A stretch of 64,000 nucleotides of DNA from Antitrichia curtipendula (lineage: Eukaryota > Streptophyta > Bryopsida > Hypnales > Leucodontaceae): assembly GCA_951230915.1 (NCBI GenBank), contig OX579636.1, positions 39,491,567 to 39,555,566 on the forward strand, given 5' to 3'. Made by a program: the position numbers and the translations under genes. Shown here piece by piece: positions 35,934 to 47,703 of the stretch (positions are counted from its first letter, which is position 1; each line of letters starts with the position of its first letter). The notes under the pieces were generated by a model. That model was not told where the DNA came from, did not search any database, and saw only the letters and a list, made by a program, of their open reading frames with translations.

Positions 35934-38900
35934 ATGGGGTGTTCCAACTCCAAGGTTGATAATGAGGAAGGGGTGGCACGATGCAAGCAGAGGAAGCGCC
36001 TGATGAAGCAGACTGTTACATCTCGCCACCACTTTGCAGCTTCTCATGCGCAGCTCGTGGTTTCCTTGAGGGGAGTGGGTGCTGCGTTTCGTCAATTTGC
36101 AGAGGGGGAGGGTAAAGATGGTAGCAATGGACTGTATCCTCCGGACACGCCCACCACACCACCAAGCAGTCTGTCACTAGGCCCTCCTCCTCGTTCGTCC
36201 ATGTCCCCAGCTCTCTCGTCTGTGTTCTCGCCGTCTCCTCCGAGTTCCCCCCCTTCCCAAACCAAGCGCTCGGCGTTGAAAGGTGCCAGAGCTGAAAGCT
36301 CGCCTGAGAGTATCATGAGCATGGACTTCTTGCCCCCTCCCCCTCCTCCTATTCTGGTGAAAGAGTACCGAATGGAACACACGCCCCCTGTTATTCCAAC
36401 CCAAATCTACAGGTACACTCAAACCTCTTCAGTGTCACAACCTTCGGTCCCCAAGTTTGTCATGAAATTTGTGTGTTATATCCCTAATTGAGTGACTTTT
36501 CACTGGAAGTTTGCTACAGTCAATGATATTGTGTCAAGGGTGCTGGATAGTCTGGAATGCCATTTTAGAGACGGTCATGATAAGGAGGTGTGAGTGCAAT
36601 ACCCCGTTTGTGATCTTGTCATTCAATAGCAAACAAAAGTCATTTGGTTTTAGATGTACAAGCAGACCCCCTCCCAGGAGCTATCTAATCTGACTGCCTA
36701 GGGTCCCAAACTATTGACTGAGGCATGGATTGAATGTTGTACAGTCAATGATATGTTGCAAGTGTGCAGGATAGTCCAGAAAGTTATTTCAGAGGAGGGT
36801 CTTGTTAAAGAGGTCTGAGTGCAGTGTTGTTTGTAAGTAATACAGCAAAAAGTGCAATTACTATAGTTCCGTTATACTTCATGTTTTTGGTAAAACCTCA
36901 AATGCTATCGTTATTACGAATATGGTGTTCAGGTTTGAAGATGCGCGGAACTCGTTCATACCGAAGACTGGGTACCGTATGGAGTCAGACTCGCCACCAC
37001 CGCCTCCCATGATTCCACCTGTGCAAACGGATGATGAATGGCGATATACTGCGCCCCTGCAAGCTGCTGGTGCCTCTTCCCAAAGCAGCGTCTCTCCCAC
37101 TCCTCCACCCCCGGTCGTGAGGAGCAGCTGGCAGGACTTGTTCATGGATCCGTTTCGACCTTCACCCCCCACATTCAACTACATGGAGCAGCGACGCAAC
37201 CAGGAAGCTGAGGCCAGGCTTTCCCAGGAGGAGAGGAAGCATGAGGAGCAGAGAAAAGCGCAAGAGGTCCAAGAGTTGGAGAAGAGAAGGCTTCAGGAAA
37301 CGGAGCAGCAGAGGAGAGAGGAGAAGCTTCCCGTTAAACAGCTGAGAGAGAGTTTTCCGCCACCTCTAGAGGAGATTCAACCAAGGAAATTGGATATGGA
37401 TGTTCCTGAGCTGGAGGAAGAAGATATCCCAGACCTTGAGGATGTCGATGATGGGCCACCTCCCAAGGTAACCATTTTGCTTGCAGTTTGCAAGAGATCG
37501 AGTATGGGTTTGGGATATTGTTTTCGTCACTTTCAGTACTTAAAAACCAATATGGAGGAGTAGGCTTTCATTGGGAGCTTACTGGAGAGATCACGTCGGG
37601 TACAGTAGGCGAACTCTCTTGAGATTGAACTGTGTTATCACTCAGTTCATGATTTTTTCTTATGCTATCATTCAAACGATGGAGGTCATGTACACCTTTA
37701 TTGAAGGGATCCCTCATTTCCATTCAAAGATGAGTGACCCCTAGACAATATTAGCTAAAATCTTGATTTGTACACCTAACTTGCTAATTGGAGGCCAACG
37801 GAGTGTATATGAAGAGATGAGTTGTTGTTGTTAACAGGGTTCAGTCAGTTGGAGACAGGATGAGGTCCGTAATGGTTTGTATACCCGTCTCCCTTACATG
37901 CCAAAGGTAGACTTCTGCTAGTGCAGAGATTTTGATGCTTTTCCTCGTCATGTGTTAAAGGACTCGGATGACGAGAAGGACAATAAGGCTGTGAAGAAAC
38001 CAGAGCCAGAGCCTGAGACTCCGTCCAAGACCCCGCCTCAGACCCCCTCGAAGGCGAAGGAGAAGCCACCGAAAGCAGCTAATGCAGGGAAGACCCCCAC
38101 GCCAGGAAAGCCTGGAGGGAAACCTCCAAAGCCTGAACAAAGAGAAGAAGTGGTCAAATCAAACCGAGAATTGGCAGTTGTCAAGACTGACAATGGTGGT
38201 CGTGACCTGCTTGATGTTCTCAAGGAGGTTGATGATCGTTTTTTGAAAGCTGCAGAAAGTGGAGAGGAGGTTTCACGCATGTTGGAGACAAAGAAAGCTC
38301 ACTACCATTCGAGTTTTTCAGATAATTTGAGAGGTACTACTTAGTCTGGGTTTCCTTTCCATATCATTCTGAGTGATCCGATCCAGTGGTTCGATTTTTT
38401 AGTTTTTGGTTTTGTTGATATTCATTCTTCACTTGGTGGTGCTGCAGGGGTGGGTGAATCTGCAAGGATGAGCTTCAGGAAGCTGTCTGGAAAATCTGGG
38501 TCACCTGGTGTGAATCATTTTAGAACTTCCAGTAACATGAGCGTTCTAACTGATGAATCTGCGAGCATAATGAGCATGCAAAGGGCTAGCAACATGAGTA
38601 TGCGAAGTATTGGCAATATTAGCAGCACACGGTGGTCGGAAGAATGTGGACTGACAGGCAGCCATGCAGCAACTCTGGACAGGTTGTTTGCTTGGGAGAA
38701 GAAGCTTTACTTAGAAGTCAAGGTGCGTATCATACCAAGACTTGTAGAGTTGTCATATAACTCGTACTGAACCTCTGTTGACCTAGAGTTTTTTGATCGG
38801 TTTTGAGTTGGTCACACGGGGACTTTCTATTTTTCAATTCTATATATGTTTTAACGGGAACATGCAATTTTCATCATTGATTCTGGTGATACACAATTTG

Positions 38901-40623
38901 GCCTCATCTGAAATTTTCACACTATGATCAATTAAATCGACCATCCTTGGTCCTTTAATGCATTTTTTATGTGAGCAATGAATCAAGGATGGACTATTAG
39001 TTTCAGGGTTTGTGGAACACTGACTGAGTTGGAATGTCGGGTGTTTATTAAACAGGAGGCCGAGGCACTTCGAATTGAGTTGGAGAGAAAGTATGCTTTG
39101 TTTAGAAATCAGGATGCCAAGAACGAGGATCAAACTATCATTGACAAAACCCGTGCCAATATTAAAGCTCTTCAAACGCGGATGGTGGTAGCTATTCAAG
39201 CTGTAGATAGTGCTGCACAGCAGGTGCAGAAGCTAAGGGATGAGGAACTGTACCCACAGCTTTTGGAATTACTCGAAGGGTGAGTTCGCTTGTTTACCTC
39301 AATCTTAGTTAGTTCTTAGAGCGTTGTGACATCGTAATTGGTTTCTTGCCAACTTGGATTCGTAGAATTGGAAACATGTAAGATGAACTCCACTATTTTC
39401 TGGAGATATTGACTGTTACGATGTTGGCAACAGTAACTTGAATTTAGATTTTAGTGTTTGTAAATATTTCTGAGGTGTTTCTTGGTTGCATTTATGCAGG
39501 ATGGGTACTATGTGGAGGGATATGTCTTCTTGTCATCAGGCGCAGCTGCGAGCTGTAGAAGCAATGAAGAGCCTTGACAACTCTGCTGCCTGTGAACCAA
39601 CTACAAGCTCTCATCGCCACTCCACGACACAATTGGAAATTGCACTGAACAAGTACGTCTCCGCTTTTCCCTTTCGCTTTTATAATCACCGACAAGATTA
39701 GGAAGCCAATGATTTATATAGTTTCTTTACTGTTCTTTTACAGTCAAATGGGTAGATTTCACTGAGCATAATTGAAGAATTGGTCCGTAGGTGTTGTTGA
39801 GCAACCAGTAGTCACTGATCGTGGTTGGAATTCTCTCCTTATTTGCAGGTGGTCCGAGAGCCTGAACAGGTTCGTATATTCACAAAAAGACTATTTGAAG
39901 AACTTAACATCATGGTTAAAGCTGAGCCTCATGCAATTCGGGGCTGAGGAGGCTGAGAGAAGTGACTCCAGGTCCCCGTCGCGGTCCCCGATGTCGCCCC
40001 TCCTCGGCATCCAAGCCAGCCCCATTTACGCAGTCTGCTCCAGATGGCTGGACTCGTTAGACCAGCTCGCCGACCGGGTGGTTCTGGAAGCCATCGGCGC
40101 CTTCGCGGCGGTGGTGAGGGAGATGCTGAGGTTACAATGGGAAGAGCTCCGAATCAAGAAACGCGTCGAATCGTTACATCGGGAGCTGGAGAAGAGGGAG
40201 CATGCCCTGGTGGCTGCTTCCATGAGAGACCCCGGCATGACCTTACCACCTCCAGTCCTGCCGCAGACCCCCTCAACGACATCTGGCAGTGACATGGATG
40301 ACAACAGCCGGTACGACAGCCGGTACGACAGCCGGTCAGACGGCCGGTATGAGGGCCGGTACGACATTGTCCCGCACAGGGAATTCTCCGAACGCACTGA
40401 AGTGACAGACAAGCGGCACAAAATGGAAGCCACAAGGAGAAAGCTTGAGAGTGAAATGGAAGCCGAACGAAAAGCTTACGTTGACACGCGGTTATACACT
40501 CTCAACAGTCTGCAAGCCGGGTTGCCGCAGCTCTTCCAAGCTGTGATTGCCTTCTGCAATCAGGAAGCGGACATTTTCGACAAGCTCAACACCCCGGTCA
40601 GCACCCCACAGCCAGTGAGGTGA
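35934..40623 (+). CDS. DUF630/DUF632 protein (NRG2/REL2-type family)
   Basis: Seven exons: 35934-36412, 36933-37467, 37961-38333, 38448-38722, 39056-39279, 39500-39652 and 39849-40623. All junctions are GT..AG and keep one open frame of 937 residues. The N-terminus MGCSNSKVDNEEGVARCKQR is the DUF630 start, with a Gly-2 N-myristoylation context and Cys-3. Proline-rich linkers follow (residues ~60-240), then a charged coiled coil (~242-296) and an acidic stretch (~313-330). The DUF632 helical region spans ~419-767 (DLLDVLKEVDDRFLKAAESG, SHAATLDRLFAWEKKLYLEV). A further coiled coil lies near 868-895. Known members include NITRATE REGULATORY GENE 2 and rice ROLLED AND ERECT LEAF 2; this copy's role is unknown, and a membrane-associated regulatory protein is an inference. 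An Arg-Tyr-rich tandem (~833-852) is unusual. The old bZIP label is not supported by a visible basic zipper. Confidence 0.93.
36515..36826 (+). repeat. duplicated segment inside intron 1
   Basis: 36515-36600 and 36740-36826 share TACAGTCAATGATAT, GGATAGTC, an AGAGG/GAGTGCA word and similar spacing, offset by 225 bp. It is non-coding and lies within the first intron of the DUF632 gene. Confidence 0.55.
40306..40365 (+). repeat. 12-bp coding minisatellite (five units)
   Basis: Five units of AGCCGGTACGAC and variants encode an Arg-Tyr/Asp repeat (SRYD, SRYD, SRSD, GRYE, GRYD) in the last exon of the DUF632 gene. The reading frame is kept because the unit is a multiple of three. Confidence 0.85.
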
Positions 40624-41598
40624 GCCAAGAATCCTGCCTCAAAAGGGAGCAACAAGTGAGTTGGCGGTTCTGTAACAAACCGAAGTGATCTTTCCTTTCA
40701 CGGTAGATTTTCTCTTGTCTGGATTGGACTACTTATTTTTGGTTAGATCGAGAGAAAAGTACTCGCAAGGAAATATGTCAAAACACGACTATTTTTAAGA
40801 AGTCCTTCACGAAGGCCACGCAAGCAGTTCATTTTTCCCTTACTATAGCAAGTTCACCCTTGCTGCTGCTGCAGCTGCTGTGCTTATATTTAGTTAAGCT
40901 CGATTTTTGGTCCCTGCATGCCTTGGTGTGAATTTTGGGTGTTAACGCTGAGGCCAGGTGATTATAGTCTGCGAGATGTATATCACTGTCGCTCTAAACT
41001 CAAGAGAAATAAGCAGTTTCTGATCTCGGATGTAATTTTACTGTAGTCCTGATTTGTTTATACTCCCTCTTTTGTTCCTTCTTTTCTTGCTCTTCCTTGC
41101 TTGTTTTTTTGGTTATTATATTCCAGCTCCGATTATATTTGTTGCAGCAGGTACCCTATCTGCACTCTAGATTTGAAGCCTTTGTTTGAGGGATTTCAAT
41201 TCCTGCAGTTATTCCATGTTCTAAAAGTCCTGACTTCAAAAAGTTGCATGAGATGAGATGAGAGCACCCAGAAGCGCCACATTTTCTGGTCCCGCAACTA
41301 CCGATGTTCAATACGTATCTTTAATATTTTAATTTTTTGTAATGAGAATATTAATAACTTCAAGAGAAATTCAATCCAAGTCGTTTCCTACTTTTCTGTC
41401 ACTCAATATTCTATGGATTCTCAAAGTTGAGAGCGTAGGTACCTATGACATTTGACTCCCCTTAAACAGACATCTTTGTTGTGAGAAAAGCTTCAACTTG
41501 CATTGGTTGCTTGAAAGATCTCTTCAACTCCCATTGGTTTGTTTAGAAAATTTGTGGCAATTTTGGGTGACTAATGTTGACAATTCAATGCAAAGGTA
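40624..41598 (+). other. 3' flank of DUF632 gene
   Basis: No further coding exon is seen. The first few hundred bases should be 3' untranslated region, with a CTGCTGCTGCAGCTGCTG stretch near 40862. The poly(A) site is not certain. Confidence 0.45.
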
Positions 41599-42018
41599 TG
41601 GTAGAACCACCCATTATCAACTGGCCATCAATAACCAACCTATAGGGTGCAGCTATTTCCAACCAAGGTTGGTATAGATTTCAACGTAGTTTGAAATGCT
41701 ATTTTTTCTCTTTTGCAAGGTTGGCACTATAAAGTCATGACACATGTCTTGATTTAGTGAGCAGGAAAGCAGGAAGTAGTGAGTGGGAAAGTAGTTATGG
41801 AATGGTCGAAATTGGAAGATTCTATATCCTGGATATGGGTTGAGGCCAACTTTTGGCTTCCAAAATTTATAGTAAATTTAGTTCAAGGAAAAAATTATGA
41901 AAACTTGGTAATACCCATCATTTCTATCTTTCTACAGGACTGTAAATTCATATTGCCTTCTACTGCTCCATAACATATGCAGAATTGCTTAAGTGGTCGA
42001 CAATGGGTGGTTCTACCA
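41599..42018. mobile_element. TA-flanked MITE
   Basis: Ends TGGTAGAACCACCCATTATC and, mirrored, GACAATGGGTGGTTCTACCA form inverted repeats of about 20 bp, with TA on both sides (41597-41598, 42019-42020). The 420-bp interior has no recognised protein. Tc1/mariner-type insertion is likely from the TA duplication. Confidence 0.65.
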
Positions 42019-42254
42019 TAACGATGTTCATTTGGATTCATTTACTTTGATAGTTTTTTTTATTTTTGTTTCAAAATAAAAAAATGTCCAATATGGAAAA
42101 TTGATCGAAATAACAAATATGTCTTTTAGTTCTTTGTACCGAGGAGTAGAACCTTAAGCTTCTTCATTGGGTCTAGCACTTCGTGTTCACGGTTGCTACA
42201 CTGTCATCTATCATCGGACTGAACCATAGCAAGAAGTAAAATCTCTCAAAACTA

Positions 42255-42546
42255 CACTAAAATTGATAAATAGTGTTGATTGATTATTAGTGTTATTCCC
42301 TATTTTTTACCCCCAACACTATTTTTCAACTTATGTGTAAATAGTGTAGGGACACTTAATTCCCGTTGTCAAACTTTGGCCTTTCCCTGGAAAACTCTAA
42401 ATTTTGTCTCCCGTCATCAAATTTTTTACTATAGAGCTAAAATAATGTTAGAATGGACAAATAATGTTTTAACACTAACCTTGCAAATCACAATTAGTGT
42501 TATTGTTGACAATTAATGTAGTCAACACTATTTACCAATTTTAGTG
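42255..42546. mobile_element. MITE with CACTAAAATTG ends
   Basis: CACTAAAATTGATAAATAGT at the left is mirrored by ACTATTTACCAATTTTAGTG at the right, one mismatch within 20 bp. The word TAGTGTT recurs inside. No matching target duplication was found, so class (CACTA or other) is uncertain. Confidence 0.6.
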
Positions 42547-42876
42547 TCCTGGCATTGCAGACTGCTTCCGGAAAGAACACTGCATGTTCATAGAAATGTA
42601 ATCTGAAAATTTATGCAGAACAGTAGGATGTTACCAATCAATATGCCTTGTTCATAACTGCATTGTATGTGGGTGGGAAAATTGTGACTCTTTCTAAACA
42701 AATGTGAGGGCCTGCCGCTGACCAAATGTCTAAAGCCTAGTTATGCCGATTGCTGCAAGACGTACTCAACTCTAAGGCCAGGTGACCCGCGATTTGACTA
42801 ATATACCGTAATCCCTACATTGAAATCCGTAGACGCATCAAGGTTGGGAAAGTGATAGTGCCAAATCTAACAGTGC

Positions 42877-45800
42877 CTACCAGAAGCGCCATGGATCTTT
42901 GTATGGAGGGACAAACTCTTCTGTTGGTGGAATCATGCGGAAGGAGGCAATAGTTTCATTGAAGGCTGGTCCCATCTGCAGAAGTGCAATGATGGCTTAA
43001 TAATTTTAATTTCACTATACGATGGGACCAAGTAAATGTTGACAGCAATCATTGCAAGATACCGAGTCAAAAGCTACTCTAAATCTCTGTAAAGAAAAAG
43101 AAAACATGGTAGATGGAAGCTCACCATTTCCCATCTCGAATCTAGAGTTGATGCGTTCAAAGAGTACAGGTAACCTGAAAATCCCGCCACATCATTAGTA
43201 ATACAGTGACCTATGCACTCGAGCGTGATGACCCCAAACTTTCCATTTGAAACTCGACTCCTTCAGAAGACTTACAGACGGGCAGACAAGGGACAGACAT
43301 TCATCAAACCTCTTAAAATAGTTACTTAAAATGACGTCAACTACCATCATGGTGGTTGGTTGACTGAGTCTAATTTTAGAGAAGAAGAACAACAGAAATA
43401 TCAGCGACGAGGGATAGTGAGGACCCACTAGAAAACCGATTATAAGAGCTCACCTTCCCTTTCAGCAGTCACCGCCACCGAATGTCGATAGACATCAAAT
43501 CCACCATCCTGCCAAATAAACACGTCACACTTTCAGTGCTCACATTCCCCGAATGAAATGCAGACATGATATCAAACAAACACCTTGGATACCCAACGGC
43601 AAAAAGTCTGGTTCGTTGACTATGTTGAAAATACTGCAAGATACAAATTCGTACCATCATAGTTGGCGACTTCTGAACAAGGTACTCGTAGTAGAAATAT
43701 GGTACACCATCCACCTATAATTCAATAGATTTCAAATTTGAGTTCGATTGACAGCTCATTTAAGCACAGTCTCCAGTTCCAAGACAACAGAGTCTCGGCT
43801 AGAATCTAAGGACGAAAAAAAAAGAGCACGAGAGGAAATTATGAAATCCCCACAAGTGCTAAGACAGGGCCCCAGCATTGATTGCTAATGGAATAGGATA
43901 AGCCTGTACCTCCTCTTTGTGAGCATCCACAATCGAGACCTCCGCTATTCTTTGTCCCATAGTCATCCGCTGATACAGGTTTGCAAAAATACTCATGTGA
44001 GTAATCTCAAATTCCAATCAGAGCAAAGTAAGGTTACATCAAAACTCTTTAGCTGTTCCACATAAGATAATATATAAGTGCATGACAGTGAGGAGAGAAC
44101 TGACCGCAGTTGATTTGTCAGCAAGGACGGATTGTGCAACAGCTTTTGGTACCCAGGAATTGACGTCGTTTGTCTTTATAAATGCAGAGTTTGGAGGCCC
44201 AACCTATCAATACAAGTCACAGTTTATATTTATGTGTTGTACGAAAAAAGATAAATCCGACAGTAGGTTCTAAGTTGACATCCATATACAGCTTTGAAGT
44301 GGACTATACCATGCGAATTCCACCAAAAGTAACCACGTCTAAATAATTCGTAGAGGTCCAAAAATGCGTTTGACAGCATTAGCGGCTTGTATGGGAACAT
44401 GAAAAGCCACAGATAGTAGCTTTAAACGGGTATCGTAGCTGTGACCTATCCTAGAATTTTTTAAGAAAATTTTCCGTCTTATAAAGACACTGGTTAGTGA
44501 TATAAACACTGTCAAGTCTTTGCCCTAAAGAGCTCGAATCTGAACAGAGGAAATGTTTCAAAAGATAATGACAGTGAAGGCCTCACATAAATGGAAGTTG
44601 ATGAAGGATGTAAGAGACAAAGTAACCTACCGACACAGATATGACGAAGTTATTTTTTAAGTCAAGACGTTCTGAAACGATCCTTTGTCTCGCATCGGCT
44701 GCACATGAGTTCAAAAACTTTAGCTTTAACGCATACAAGAAATACCTTGACGAGAATCCTGAAGACCTATAGCACCCGACCACCAATATGAAAAATTCTG
44801 GTACAATTTGCTCTTTCAAAATGGAATCAACAAACATACACAATATATTCACCATTTCATAGAGTTGGAGACACGATTCATTTAGATCTTCTAGTGGTGG
44901 TGATTTCAGTCTTGAACCCAAGGAGACTTACGTTTGGCACTCATCAAGGGGAAACCTCAAAAAGAAGTATTATCTAAGACCTTTACTGTGGCGACGAACT
45001 CCAAACATTCATGTTAAAGAGCTTACGCGAAAGTGGCGCAGCTGATGAGTACCGCTCCGGCTTTCTAGACTCCACCCTGCAAAATGATGTAACGATAACT
45101 TCAATTCAGTATTCACCAGGACCAATATTGACTAGTCACATCAGAAGGGCACGAAGACACGAATAATTTCTGAAGACAGAGTAAGTCTACCAGCGAAGTA
45201 GAAGGCACTTACCAGGATAGATTTTTCCCTTTGCCGACGGTTACAGGATACGAGTAGGTATAGGCGTTGATTTCATCAGCTTGCACTTCCCTGGTCTTTA
45301 CTTCAACTGCTACCAAATCTACCAAAAGCTAAATGAACCCATTGAGTAATTGAGCAGTATATTCCTGGATTATAATCTTTAGCCTTCTCTTCTCAGAAGA
45401 CATAACAGAGATTAACACATGATAACCATGGTGCACACGCATGCCTAGTCAGAACGTCATTTAGAGTGAAGTTTGAGAAAGTTATACAAGCAATTTTACT
45501 CGGACGGTGCTAGCATGACTGCTGTTGACGTTCCGTGTTCTTTTCTGATATTTCGATACAAGACACATTCGCATACATGAACCTAATTCTTTGAAACGAT
45601 TCCTTCAAGGGAATTCCTCAAGGGCTGCAATTGAATAAATGCTGAACTTGATAGTTAATTTCCTTAATCTAAGGAGCTCAAAGTTTACGATAGTACATCT
45701 AAAAATCATTACAAGAAATGTTATCGATCTGAAATGAAGTCTTCTTAACTAGTTGATAGACAAATAATGAATAGGTTCAGGTTTAAGATAAATCATTGTT

Positions 45801-47321
45801 TTTCCTTTAAAAGTATGTACAGGAATCATTGTAGAAGGGCGAAGACAAGCACAAACTATTCTTTAGATTCTCGTTCTCTCCCTCCATATTATGCATAAAT
45901 TACATGTTCCTAAAAAAACTCAAAAAGCCATACCTGTTGGCTCCGCAGAAGCAGACCGAAGACCGATGATCGAAGGAACTGCAAATCCAGTCACTAGTCC
46001 CTTAACTAATGCCTGTCGCCGAGAAATAGAGGATGCTTGAAGGGAATCTGCATGATTTGCACTCTCAGCTTCAGACGTGTCACAGCTGTCACATCGAGGC
46101 CTTAGAGACCTAAATTGCAGCTTTGCAGGCTGTCTACCCTGTGAAGATCTGCATTGCAGACTGTCACTGCAACAAAATGACGAATGAGATTAGTAACTGA
46201 AGTTGAAGGCACGAGAGATAGTGCAGCTAAAACCCCCATAAAACTTGCGTCTAGTTCATCTTTATAGATATTCGATTGAAATATGTTCTGATATTTCTTT
46301 CATTGCAAAATAAAGAGACAACCGAGGTGTAGAGATTAGCAAATCGAATCGACAATCAAGGGTTGAGGGAACTAATTCTTGCCACGGTAGCATACAATGG
46401 AAACAAAAAGGATCTGGTACATAAAATTTCCCAGGGAAAGTATGAAGAACGGTTTCAAGTATCAGTTTAACAAGCGATGGAATATAGAAGAAATACCACC
46501 AATGATTGAACTGATCAATACAGCAAACTCAAGAAATTCGGCAGACGAATGCATCATAGGTTAATTAATCAGTACAGGATATTTCCTGATAGAGGGAGCC
46601 CTTCGGTAAAAACTCTGGCAATGGAAGGAATGAAACTCCTAAACTATTAGAAAACGAGAACTGTCATCGTTCCTCTACACTTAATACACGCCTCATAACC
46701 AAACACGGTCCCGACACTGTCCTAGCTGAAAACTTTGAATGCAAGATGACAGCAGACCGAAAATTTATGAAAGATTGCGAGAAGAACACCTCAAAAGTAA
46801 TACCAGTGTCACGTTTCCAGAGTTCACTACAGAAAAATTGACATTCTCACCGCAATTTCAGACAATTGGCGGTGGAAACCATAATTGGACAGATTTTAAG
46901 CCACGTAACGTGTTAAATATTTCAAAATCTCAGTTCAAGCTCTGAAATATATATCAAAGAAAGCACCTAATATCTTCGGAGTCACCAGTAACACCCTGCC
47001 CTTAACCGGCACCGAAATCCTCTACACCGGCTCCAACCAGACCCTAAAACTCCAGAAAGCACGAACTAATCGCACGAAAGAAGTAGCATGAGATTCAAAA
47101 ACGCTGGAATAAAATGCGCGATACAGAGAAGCCGCGCAACAACTCACTGCTTTCACTGCGCATTCACAACCTCAAGAACTTGCAAAATAGAAAAGAGATT
47201 CAGATTGCGTTTGTGTACAAGAATAAAGAATTGCGCAACGAAGATTCAGTGCAAGGGAAGACCAGCACCTGCGTAGCGACGGGGACGGGCAGGGTCGCGC
47301 CAAATGCAGCGCCATATCCAT
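42877..47321 (-). CDS. PsbP-domain protein, thylakoid lumen (PPD1/PPD5-like)
   Basis: Eleven minus-strand exons: 47269-47321, 45934-46166, 45213-45306, 45027-45076, 44631-44698, 44105-44203, 43910-43969, 43655-43714, 43454-43508, 43125-43174 and 42877-42975. Introns are GT..AG and the joined frame gives 306 residues. A transit peptide (residues ~1-60, rich in Ser/Arg) is followed by a twin-arginine lumenal signal: SRRQALVKGL with Arg67-Arg68, a hydrophobic stretch, and SASA|E with likely cleavage after Ala92. The mature part is a PsbP fold: WVESRKPERYSSAAPLSPDA, RQRIVSERLDLKNNFVISVS, VGPPNSAFIKTNDVNSW, YFYYEYLVQKSPTMM, EGYLYSLNASTLDSRWEMMG, and C-terminal VPPYKDPWRFW. PPD1 acts in photosystem I assembly and PPD5 is a related lumen protein; I cannot tell which is the orthologue. 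It is divergent from the pICln gene. Confidence 0.92.
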
Positions 47322-47703
47322 TCCTGCTCGAGCTTGCTCCTCTGTCTCTCCCCTTCGTCAAAGCGACAGTTCTACTGCTCTAATGCGTGATACCCTGGAC
47401 ATCTTATCCGGATCACAGAATATCAACCGATACAGAGTATTAGACGGGTATCAATTCTTCCATTCCTTCCGGATATGGATCAGGTTTTTGAGAATGCAGT
47501 GCATAGCTATTTCTGTTAGGGTTTAACGTCCGAGGTTCTTCACAGTATTCTCAAGATTTGCTGTCGCAGAGTGTGGATCCTAGTGTGTTTATGAATCACT
47601 GGAATTTGTTTTAATTTTTTCTACGTTGCGGTGATTCTGATACGCGATTGTGGAGATTCGCGTTTGTTTTCAGTTGAGACTTCGATTGTGAGCATTTAGC
47701 GGG
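47322..47703. promoter_or_regulatory. bidirectional promoter between PPD-like and pICln genes
   Basis: The two start codons are 382 bp apart and point away from each other, so both promoters and both leaders share this stretch. It contains TTAGGGTTT (47516-47524), a telo-box on the minus strand. Confidence 0.6.

Noticed and set aside
43560..43654. Possible exon giving YFQHSQRTRLFAVGYPR in the PPD-like gene
   Set aside because: Including it shifts the frame of the next exon. Skipping it joins KSPTMM directly to DGGFDVYRHS and restores the family pattern.
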